Part shown: piece by piece, positions 1 through 5,956 of the stretch
Layout: each line of letters opens with the position of its first letter
Numbering within the stretch: position 1 is the stretch's first letter
Assembly: GCA_019247245.1 (NCBI GenBank)
Contig: JAFAPF010000500.1
Span: 1 to 9,639, forward strand
DNA: 9,639 bases
From: Rubrobacter sp.
GTDB taxonomy: Bacteria > Actinomycetota > Rubrobacteria > Rubrobacterales > Rubrobacteraceae
Reading direction: 5' to 3'
Notes under the pieces: model-generated
Seen by the model: only the letters and a program-made list of their open reading frames with translations
Told to the model about the DNA's origin: nothing
Databases searched by the model: none
Translations under genes and position numbers: made by a program

Positions 1-59
1 CACGCACTTCGGATCCAGCCTGTTTCCTTTGTTGGTGGTACAAATGGTCCAGAAGGCCG

Positions 60-365
60 ATGAGTAAACCCCGCGACATAAAGATCCTGCGGACGACCCC
101 CGCAAAAGGTTGGAAAGCCGTTTATGCCGTGCGAGCAGAAAATGGCAGGGCAAAGATAGAGGAGGAGCGCATAAGTGTTTTCGCGCTTTGCGAGGATGAC
201 GAGGGAAACCGCTTCGTTAGCGGCGTGCGGCAGGACGACGTGCTTTGTGTGATGCGCGACGACTTCGTCGGGCATTTTTCTGTAAAAGAAAGCCGGCAAA
301 AAATTCGGGAAGCGGCCGAGAGGTACGTGCGAACCAAAGCGCAGGAGAGAGGAGAGCAGATCTAG
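60..365 (+). CDS. Small soluble hypothetical protein, 101 aa
   Basis: I do not recognise this family. The product is a charged protein with no signal peptide or membrane segment. Residues 5-55 look beta-rich (KILRTTPAKGWKAVYAVRAE, later RISVFALCEDDEGNRFVSGV). The last 30 residues look like an amphipathic helix rich in Arg, Lys and Glu. The start at ATG 60 is preceded by AGAAGG at 51-56, only three bases away, which is tight. A reading frame entering from the left edge (frame 1) stops at TGA 61-63, giving an ATGA overlap that would suggest translational coupling to an upstream gene. However, all three plus frames are open over the first 60 bases, so neither that gene nor a longer version of this one can be confirmed. 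Codon use matches the neighbours. The call as a real gene rests on its length, composition and orderly hydrophobic pattern. Confidence 0.6.
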   Translation: MSKPRDIKILRTTPAKGWKAVYAVRAENGRAKIEEERISVFALCEDDEGNRFVSGVRQDDVLCVMRDDFVGHFSVKESRQKIREAAERYVRTKAQERGEQI

Positions 366-402
366 ATAAACGAGTCATCCTCTAAAGAACACTCTGCCCC
401 CC

Positions 403-442
403 GGTCGGTAAACATGCCAACGTTCTCCGTACCGGCCATGTT
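403..442. repeat. Two mutually exclusive inverted repeats between genes
   Basis: The gap between the first two genes contains GGTCGGTA (403-410) pairing with TACCGGCC (430-437), eight pairs including one G-U. An overlapping alternative is AACATGCC (411-418) pairing with GGCCATGTT (434-442) with one bulged base. The two stems share 434-437 and cannot form together. No run of T follows on either strand, so a simple intrinsic terminator is not supported. It could be a weak terminator for the first gene, a leader structure of the next, or chance. Confidence 0.25.
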
Positions 443-558
443 GGAGCCTGATTGTGATGGCTTCTTTCCTCTGCAATGGATATGCTTCTCGGGTGTACCA
501 AGTTGCCAAGGAGGGTAGTGAACCTCTTCGCGAAGGACAAGACAGGAGCGTGAGCTTG

Positions 559-1131
559 ATGAATGAGCAACAGCAGCAGAGGATAAACGAGGCGGCCCAG
601 CAGTTCACCGACGCCCTTGTGGAATCGTACAAGACGGTTTCAGATCGCACCGTGTCGGCTCAGGAGCCTGGTATCCAGCTGACGCAGGACTTCTTCAACC
701 GTGTGGTTGACAACCTTCGTACCCAGGCCGAGGACACTAGGCAGGTAGGCCAGGAGCTGGTGGGCCAGCAGCAGCGGCAGTGGGAGGCGGCTCAAACACT
801 TGCCCAAGAGTCGACGAAAGCCTATATGGACTTTGTGAACTCCATGTTCTATTTCTACCAGGGGAGCGTAGAAGCTGCCGAGAGAAGCTCCGGAGCAGGT
901 AGTTCCGGAACCATTACCCCCGAGAGCCCGGCGGACACCGAGGAATCATCCACCGAGGAACCGCCTATTGAGGACTATGATTCGTTGAACGTCAACGAGG
1001 TAAGCCAAAGGCTTGGAGAGTTGAGCGTCGAGGAGATCGAACAGCTGCGCGAGTATGAAGCCGCAAACAAGAACCGTCGTTCTCTATTACAACGCTTCGA
1101 TACCAGGATCGCAGCAGCCCGTTCTTCCTAG
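559..1131 (+). CDS. Phasin-like helical protein with acidic linker and short C-terminal domain
   Basis: This 190-residue protein has three parts. Residues 1-106 are Gln-rich and almost wholly helical, with a heptad-like pattern and an aromatic patch near 97-100 (FYFY). This resembles phasins and other amphipathic helical proteins that coat polyhydroxyalkanoate granules or membranes. Residues 107-137 are a disordered Ser/Thr/Glu/Pro linker. Residues 139-184 (YDSLNVNEVSQRLGEL, then LREYEAANKNRRSLLQRF) form a helix-turn-helix-like unit. From memory, similar tails with the pattern YDxLxVxEVxxRLxxLS and NRRxLLxR recur in Actinomycetota behind unrelated helical N-termini. ATG 559 was chosen because AGGAG lies at 544-548, ten bases upstream, and the helix begins there. 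The in-frame ATG at 454 lacks a ribosome site and adds 35 unlikely residues. No polyhydroxyalkanoate synthase gene is in view, so granule binding is inference only. Confidence 0.72.
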   Translation: MNEQQQQRINEAAQQFTDALVESYKTVSDRTVSAQEPGIQLTQDFFNRVVDNLRTQAEDTRQVGQELVGQQQRQWEAAQTLAQESTKAYMDFVNSMFYFYQGSVEAAERSSGAGSSGTITPESPADTEESSTEEPPIEDYDSLNVNEVSQRLGELSVEEIEQLREYEAANKNRRSLLQRFDTRIAAARSS

Positions 1132-1213
1132 ACGCGCTCCCTTACAAAAACCGACGCTAGTTAGGAAGCTCAGTAAACATAATATACAGCAAGCAACGCC
1201 ATAGTACAGGAAG

Positions 1214-1231
1214 GAGTTTTTCAACAGGCTC
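1214..1231. mobile_element. Possible insertion-sequence terminal repeat relic
   Basis: The motif at 1214-1231 reads GAGTTTTTCAACAGGCTC (on the minus strand GAGCCTGTTGAAAAACTC). From memory this resembles terminal inverted repeats of IS5/IS1182-type elements, which often carry CTGTTGAAAAACT at their tips. No partner repeat occurs elsewhere in the window and no matching transposase is intact beside it, so this would be an isolated end left by decay. The surrounding bases are AT-richer than the flanking genes. Chance similarity is quite possible. Confidence 0.22.
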
Positions 1232-1276
1232 ACCGCTTGTTGCCCATCAGATGAATAGTCGGCGGGATTATCGTTG

Positions 1277-1408
1277 TTAAGAGAGCAGGTATAAAATTAG
1301 ATTCGCAAGCACAGTCAGAACTACGCTTAGCACGATGCTGATTAGTATCCAAGACAGGCACCCTCCCGAGCACCCCCTGCCTCCACCGCCGAAGATGATT
1401 ATGAACAA
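1277..1408 (-). CDS. 43-aa Gly/Cys-rich single-pass membrane peptide
   Basis: The peptide starts (M/L)FIIIFGGGGRGCSGGC, then has an uninterrupted hydrophobic stretch from about residue 18 to 42 (LSWILISIVLSVVLTVLANL and onward). It ends at TAA 1277-1279. I recall similar very short actinobacterial proteins: an aromatic start, a Gly run with one or two Cys (here 13 and 17), then one membrane helix with a leading Trp. The frame is closed by an upstream TAA, and the only usual start codon is TTG 1406-1408. AGGA lies seven bases upstream of it (1416-1419), an acceptable ribosome site. Function is unknown; it presumably sits in the membrane with a short Gly-rich tail outside the helix. It lies among gene relics yet is itself undamaged, though an original ATG may have been lost. 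The coding call rests on this composition, which is hard to obtain by chance. Confidence 0.6.
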   Translation of the reverse strand: MFIIIFGGGGRGCSGGCLSWILISIVLSVVLTVLANLILYLLS

Positions 1409-1440
1409 ACCTCTATCCTGCTCTTTCTCGCCTTACGATA

Positions 1441-1605
1441 GATAAGACAGCCTCGGCTCCCCTCGTCTTTATTTCTCTGCCGGCGCTCTTAAAGCTTCGC
1501 CACATGAAGGGTACTGGCAAAGCTACAAACCAGATTAGAGGCCGCCTTATTATCCACGCCACACTACCAAACCTCCTGGGTCTAAGAAATAGGCGTTATT
1601 CATAA
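1441..1605 (+). pseudogene. Fragment resembling an IS110-family transposase
   Basis: One plus frame reads LPALLKLRHMKGTGKATNQI (from 1477), continuing RGRLIIHATLPNLLGLRN before TAA 1603-1605. The core TNQIRGRL...H..LP..LGLR resembles the stretch of IS110-type DEDD transposases that usually reads (T/A)N(Q/R)IRGLLxEhGixLPxGLxxLR, between the catalytic domain and the C-terminal serine-containing domain. Only about 55 codons are open. Neither the upstream DEDD residues nor a downstream domain can be read in any frame, so this is at best a remnant. No ribosome site precedes the ATG at 1504. IS110 elements lack long terminal repeats, so boundaries cannot be given; those stated are the readable stretch. 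Confidence 0.3.
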
Positions 1606-1786
1606 GTGCTCCATCAACGGAGCAACGACATCTTGACAACGTAAGCCCCTCTATTAGCTTCAAGGTCGTGGGGAGCAGCTAAGAAGACACCCAAAGTTTT
1701 GCGAGGGTGCAAGAAGAAGCTAAGCCCTTAACTTATGTTTTGAACTACCGTGGTTTCTGCTTTTTGCAGTAGTGCTCGCTTAGGAA
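1606..1786. other. Non-coding remainder of degenerate region
   Basis: No convincing gene is readable here on either strand. It holds two small inverted repeats: TGCTCC/GGAGCA (1607-1612 with 1619-1624, six-base loop) and CTGC-TTTTT-GCAG (1757-1769). Neither is followed by a T run. Together with 1132-1276 this appears to be eroded sequence between the upstream helical protein gene and the hydrolase pseudogene. Confidence 0.4.
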
Positions 1787-2616
1787 CTAGCTGAGGATCG
1801 ATCCGAACCGCTTGGGTTGCTCGACGTGGGGCAGATGACCACAGCTGGGAATGAGCTTGAGGGCACCCTTTTTGAGGCGAGTCACTGCAGTGGTAGCCTG
1901 TCAGTAAGGAAGCACTCTATCCTCTATTCCCCGTATGATAAGCGTTGGTATCCGTAAGCGAGGGAGTTGGTCTACCAACACCTCGCGTTGCCCGCTAGAG
2001 CCTACAGCGGTACATAGGGATTGCAGCGTTGTCTCCGTAAAGTTGGGGACCTGTGCTACCTTGTACTGGCCCGTAAGCCAATTTGGCGGGATCTGCCAAG
2101 GGCGCGCAAACATAAGCAACAAGCAACGCTCGCCTAAACGCCCTCGGGGCAGACCCGGGAGGCGTTCTTTCCCAAGCCGCTACCATCTCGCCTCCTCCAG
2201 GAAGTGTAAGCCCCACAACGGCTGGGTTTACTCCTTGACCTAGTCCTGCGCTATCCCAGGACGAGTGCAGAAACGCGTTCTGGCTCAGAGAGTGCCAAGT
2301 GTAGGGCTACAAGGCCACCGAAGGAGTTGCCTACCACTACTGCTTGCGCAATCCCTAGCGCGTCGAGAAACGCGCTGACGAACCGAGCGGTGAAGGCTGG
2401 TGAGTAATCGGGGGGCTCGCTGCTGCCATCGTATCCGGGAAGGTCTATCGCGTAGACAAGGTGGTTACGTGCTAGCGCGGGCAGTACCCAGGTCCACTCA
2501 CCTGCGCTTGTACCCACGCCGTGCAGCAGGACTAGAGGTGGGCCTCCTGCTCCGGCAGTCAAATAACCAGTAGATATCCCCTCGACATCGATCGTCCTCT
2601 TTTGGAAGCTGCTGAT
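1787..2616 (-). pseudogene. Alpha/beta-fold hydrolase, inactivated
   Basis: Pieced across three frames, this encodes about 276 residues of an alpha/beta hydrolase. The first part (2616 down to about 2254) has the oxyanion-type motif LLHGVGTSAGEW and the nucleophile elbow GNSFGG (Ser at about residue 98). It shifts at about 2254-2260 into a frame reading DSAGLGQGVNPAVVGLTLPG. It shifts again at about 2100-2140 into a frame reading RLRIPTLIIRGIEDRVLPY, which carries the expected acid residue. A TGA at 1901-1903 follows, most simply a CGA to TGA change. The same frame then continues to the catalytic His region LIPSCGHLPHVEQP and ends at TAG 1787-1789. At the 5' end a good AGGAGG (2626-2631) stands nine bases before ATC (2614-2616), where ATG would be expected (ISSFQKRTID), so the start codon also seems lost. 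The intact parent was probably an esterase or related hydrolase; its substrate cannot be told. Confidence 0.88.
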
Positions 2617-2870
2617 GACTCTAAACCTCCTAGGGCTTACTAAAACTGGGTGAACGGATAGGTAAAGATGAGGACTATACATTGGACGCAGCTCAAGCCG
2701 AACAATGGTGGTGGGGGAGCACCCTCGTGAACGCAGCCTGGTCGGTACATGACGCGCTCGGATAGTACAGCACGCGTTTACGAGGCTGTAGAGCCAGGAG
2801 ACTCTCATAGAATAGGCACTTTGTCCCAACCCTGAAGGATAGTGGTGTGTCGAGTATATAGCCGCCGTTC

Positions 2871-3765
2871 CTAGAAGGGTCTACCCAGAGCGATCTGTCC
2901 ATAGCGGGCCACTGCAAGCATTAGTAGCCGTAGGCGATGAACCCGAGCGCCACCACGCCGAGGAGCCAAAGACCCGAAAGGCTGACTAAGGAGTTCCTGA
3001 AGGGCGCCACCCAAGCCTGTGGCCTCGCTTGGATCGAATTGCAGTGCAGCGACGCTCAGGAAGACGCTAGCAATCCCGATCACGATGCCCCTAGCTGCCA
3101 AGCCGAAGCGTTCCCCCTGCACGAGTATCCACCTTCCTACTCTCCTACTTATCTGACCAAGCTCGAGGTGTTCCTCGAAGTCAGCCTGGTAAGCATTGTA
3201 GAGTTCGTGGAGGCCGTAACCAACCACGCCTACACCGACTCCCAACGCAACCACCCAGCCCAACGGTTGCGAGAGAAGCGACGCCGTCCAATCCTTAGGA
3301 GGCTGCCTCCGCCGGAGGTAACGACCAACTGCCCAGCGGTGAACGCAAGAACCGAGTAGCCCAATGCAGCTGCCGCGTGCCCCGCGCGACTGGCGATGCC
3401 GCTTGTGTCGCGCCCTCCTCCCTCGGGGTAGGTCACCGCCTGGATGAGCCGCCAGAGCGCGACGCGCCAAGCCCTATGGCCACGAACCCGAATACGATCC
3501 ACCCAAAGGGTTTGGTACTTATAGTCTGGAGAAGGCGGGTGGGTCGGTGGTGTGTCCTCCCATCCCGGTTGCTGCCCCTAGCACCAGTGCGCCTAGGACG
3601 AGGTAAACCGCACCCTTTCGCGTAGCCGGATCGCGCGATCCAATCTACCCAAGGGCTTGCTTCGTGGGCGGCTTGCTTTTCATGCTTGGCTTCCTGCTCA
3701 GCATTCTTTCCGGGGTTACTTGCCAATCCTAAACTAGTCTCCAACCTCTTGGGCCCACGAACCAA
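2871..3765 (-). pseudogene. DUF1206 family membrane protein, inactivated
   Basis: Reading across frames gives the repeat plan of DUF1206 proteins: three tandem units of paired membrane helices, each with an (I/L)LSQPFG-like turn. Recognisable pieces in order are SPWVDWIARSGYA, then GAVYLVLGALVLGAATGMGG, LLQTISTKPFGWIVFGFVAI, RVALWRLIQAVTYPEGGG, LGYSVLAFTAGQLVV, PPKDWTASLLSQPLGWVVAL, ERFGLAARGIVIGIASVFL, LGGALQELLSQPFG and finally YMLAVARYGQIALG. Frame changes occur near 3613-3618, 3535-3545, 3465-3475, 3300-3322, 2968-2972 and 2919-2927, and the last frame ends at TAG 2871-2873. The total span of about 298 codons is close to the family's usual size, so decay has been by small indels rather than large deletions. 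The 5' limit is uncertain: the first readable frame can begin at TTG 3763-3765, but no clear ribosome site is visible. The family's function is not established. Confidence 0.88.
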
Positions 3766-3908
3766 AGGGATGTCTTCTCAAATCTTGGCGGTTATGTACT
3801 CGCCTCTCTACAAGGGTGTTGCCTTAAGCGCGGGTGGTAGTGCTAGGTTAGGAACACACAGAGGCTATACGCCTCCATATCACCGCAAACCGCTGGTATC
3901 GATGAGCC

Positions 3909-4676
3909 CTAGCTCGAAAGCTCCGCGGCCATGAGCATAAGGCCGCCGTCTACGACGAACGAGGCACCCGTCGCGTAGGATGCCTTGTTCGAGGCCAAAA
4001 AGGCGACCCACGTGGCTATCTCGCGAGCGTGCCCCGGACGCCCGAGCGGTAGGTTTAGTCTCTCCATAGTATGCGGATCTGTATCTTCAGCACCGGTCAT
4101 AGGGGTGGCGATCTCACCGGGGGCGATGGCGTTGACCCTGATTCCGTATGGGGCGAGTTCCATCGCCATAACCTTAGTGAGCAAGCCCAGGCCTGCCTTC
4201 GAGGCGCCGTAGGCCGAGGCACCTATGCGAGGGATGTGTTCGTGCACGGAGGTAATGTTGATGATCCTGCCGCCGTTACCGGCGTCCACCATCCTCCTCG
4301 CCGCCCGCTGAGCACAGAGAAAAGCCCCGTCGAGGTTTGTATCCAGGACCCTGCGCCACTCTTCATAGGAGAGCTCCAGGAAGTCGCCTGTAGGGTCCCC
4401 AGTTCCGGCGTTGTTTACCAGAACGTCCACACCGCCCAAGGAGTCTGCCAGCTCGTCTATAACGTTCGCGGCCTTTGGTAGGTCGGGGCTGATTAGATCA
4501 AGCCGGCGCACCTCGCCCCGTCTTCCTACCTCTTCGACTACTGTGAGCGTCTCCTTCGCCCCGTCATGGTCCTCATGGTAGGTTATCCCGACGTCGAAGC
4601 CCTCCTCTGCAAGCTCCTTGGCAGCTTCCTGGCCGATCCCTGAGTCAGAGGCTGTAACGATCGCGATGGGGCTCAC
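3909..4676 (-). CDS. Short-chain dehydrogenase/reductase (SDR), 255 aa
   Basis: This is a classical SDR that would transfer hydride between NAD(P)H and a carbonyl or alcohol. The cofactor loop is TASDSGIG (8-15), a variant of TGxxxGIG in which the first Gly is Ala. NNAG is at 88-91. The catalytic residues fit the family: Asn114, Ser143 (NITS), Tyr156 and Lys160 (YGASK). The C-terminal GASFVVDGG motif (residues 237-245) is typical, and 255 residues is the normal length. The start was set at GTG 4674-4676, which yields the standard opening MSPIAIVTAS and has GGGGAG eight bases upstream. The frame stays open further upstream, but that part has no SDR character. The GTG shares bases with the TGA of a short frame beginning at 4717, so translation may be coupled. 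The gene diverges from the luciferase-like oxidoreductase, and both are predicted redox enzymes. Substrate and cofactor preference cannot be assigned. Confidence 0.93.
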   Translation of the reverse strand: MSPIAIVTASDSGIGQEAAKELAEEGFDVGITYHEDHDGAKETLTVVEEVGRRGEVRRLDLISPDLPKAANVIDELADSLGGVDVLVNNAGTGDPTGDFLELSYEEWRRVLDTNLDGAFLCAQRAARRMVDAGNGGRIINITSVHEHIPRIGASAYGASKAGLGLLTKVMAMELAPYGIRVNAIAPGEIATPMTGAEDTDPHTMERLNLPLGRPGHAREIATWVAFLASNKASYATGASFVVDGGLMLMAAELSS

Positions 4677-4717
4677 GGTAACAGCTCCCCAACAGGTTCT
4701 ACAATTACGCGCTTCAT
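4673..4717 (-). CDS. 14-codon upstream reading frame coupled to the SDR gene
   Basis: ATG 4715-4717 has the best ribosome site of this locus, TAGGAGGAG, with about five bases between it and the ATG. It encodes MKRVIVEPVGELLP and stops at TGA 4673-4675, overlapping the dehydrogenase GTG as GTGA. The peptide has no run of one amino acid, so ordinary amino-acid attenuation is not suggested. Possibilities are a translational-coupling leader, a relic of another gene's N-terminus (zinc-dependent alcohol dehydrogenases often start with a similar MKxVVVExxG), or the dehydrogenase's former start displaced by a frameshift. Translation is likely from the ribosome site; function is not known. Confidence 0.45.
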   Translation of the reverse strand: MKRVIVEPVGELLP

Positions 4718-4950
4718 GATTGCTCCTCCTAAGGTTGGTTGCGGTCTTTGTACAGACGAGTTTTACCCAGATACCAGTCGTGACATACCAAACCGCTCGA
4801 GCTAAGGTTCCGCGCCCTGCTGGCCAACGGCGCGAAATAGGTAAGCTTAAATCCAGACCGCGCACCGAGGACATTTAAGGACTACGCAGGCGAAAAGAGG
4901 GTACTTTAAGCCCCGGTGTAAGATCAAAACTTCTACGAGGAGGAATATTG

Positions 4951-5724
4951 GTGATACGGATAGGAGCACAGATCCAACCGCAGCACGCTAGCTACGGGCA
5001 GATGCGCGATGCATGGCTAAGGGTGGAAGAGGTGGGGGTAGACACGCTCTTTAACTGGGATCACTTTTTCCCCTTGTACGGGGATCAGGAGGGTAAGCAT
5101 TTCGAGTGCTGGACGATGCTCGCGGCGATGGCAGAGGCCACCGAAAGAGTAGAGCTTGGGGCGCTCGTAACGTGCAACTCGTATCGCAACCCGAACTTGC
5201 TCGCGGATATGGCGCGGAGCGTAGATCACGTCTCTGGCGGCAGGCTAATACTCGGGATAGGAAGCGGCTGGTTCAAGAAGGACTACGATGAGTACGGTTA
5301 CGAGTTCGAGACGGCGGCAGGGAGGCTCAAGGCCTTGGGCAGGGCGATGCCGATTATTGAAGAGCGTCTAAGGAGGCTCAACCCACCGCCGCTACGAGAT
5401 CGGATACCGATCTTGATCGGGGGTGGTGGGGAGAAGGTCACCTTGAGGATAGTAGCCGAGCACGCCGACATCTGGAACGGGTTTGGGGACCCGGAGCATG
5501 CAAGGCGTAAAAGCAGGATCCTGGACGACTGGTGCGCGAGGGTCGGGCGGGAGCCGAAAGAGGTCGAACGTTCCATTCTCATACGCCCCGCTCAGATAGA
5601 GAACGCCGACAGGTACGTGTCGTACGGTATTACTCACCTAATGCTTGGGTTCACCGGCCCCGACTACGATATGTCCCCCCTCAAAAAGCTCATAGCCTGG
5701 CGCGACTCGTATAGCAGGGGTTAA
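4951..5724 (+). CDS. Luciferase-like (LLM class) oxidoreductase, probably F420-dependent
   Basis: This 257-residue protein has the TIM-barrel pattern of the bacterial luciferase-like family. Actinobacterial members of this subgroup, from memory, use the deazaflavin F420. Visible landmarks are the opening [21 protein letters not shown] (35-45), [20 protein letters not shown] (54-73), [19 protein letters not shown] (75-93), the cofactor-region [13 protein letters not shown] (95-107) and [20 protein letters not shown] (156-175). GTG 4951-4953 is preferred as start because GAGGAGG (4937-4943) is seven bases away; the in-frame TTG at 4948 would be only four. It diverges from the SDR gene, with about 230 bases between the starts. 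No F420 biosynthesis gene is in view, so cofactor use is inferred from family likeness, and flavin use is the alternative. The substrate is unknown. Confidence 0.92.
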   Translation: MIRIGAQIQPQHASYGQMRDAWLRVEEVGVDTLFNWDHFFPLYGDQEGKHFECWTMLAAMAEATERVELGALVTCNSYRNPNLLADMARSVDHVSGGRLILGIGSGWFKKDYDEYGYEFETAAGRLKALGRAMPIIEERLRRLNPPPLRDRIPILIGGGGEKVTLRIVAEHADIWNGFGDPEHARRKSRILDDWCARVGREPKEVERSILIRPAQIENADRYVSYGITHLMLGFTGPDYDMSPLKKLIAWRDSYSRG

Positions 5725-5742
5725 CCCGAGCGTAGACGAGTA

Positions 5743-5764
5743 GAGAGCTTCTTTAGAGGCTCTC
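5743..5764 (+). terminator. Hairpin 18 bases after the LLM gene
   Basis: GAGAGCTTC (5743-5751) pairs with GAGGCTCTC (5756-5764) around the loop TTTA, giving nine pairs including one T-G. It lies between the LLM stop and the converging eRF1-like gene, the expected place for a terminator. No T tract follows on either strand, so it would be a non-canonical or Rho-assisted site, or only an mRNA 3' stabiliser. Confidence 0.4.
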
Positions 5765-5884
5765 CCTCGCCTAAGACTACCGCTCTCCTTTATCCACCAA
5801 CTAATACTCCTTTCCGGAAGTACGGTCCTCCGAGAGCACCGGTCACATCCTACCTTTTCCAACAGCCGCTACCCCGATGCAGCC

Positions 5885-5903
5885 CTATCCAAGAGCTGGA
5901 TAG
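5885..5903. repeat. Inverted repeat downstream of the eRF1-like gene
   Basis: CTATCCA (5885-5891) and TGGATAG (5897-5903) form a perfect seven-pair stem with a five-base loop. It lies 54 bases beyond the stop of the minus-strand eRF1-like gene and between two converging genes. No T run follows. A weak terminator for the minus-strand gene is possible. Confidence 0.3.
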
Positions 5904-5956
5904 ATTACCTAGGTTGCCTTCGGCGTGAAGCTTTCCGGACGTCCTGCTGGGCTGTT

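Noticed and set aside
1..67. C-terminal end of an upstream gene (stop at 61-63 or at 65-67)
   Set aside because: All three plus frames are open in this short stretch and none has a recognisable family motif, so no gene can be named.
3628..3641. Perfect 14-base palindrome GGATCGCGCGATCC
   Set aside because: It lies within the former coding sequence of the DUF1206 pseudogene (DWIARSG) and is explained by codons; there is no sign of an operator.
3909..4874. Longer 321-residue version of the dehydrogenase
   Set aside because: The extra N-terminal residues are unlike any SDR and span the intergenic region; GTG 4676 gives the family's normal start.
5718..5727. Palindrome GGGTTAACCC at the LLM stop codon
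   Set aside because: Ten bases, no loop and no second copy; expected by chance and covers the stop codon.
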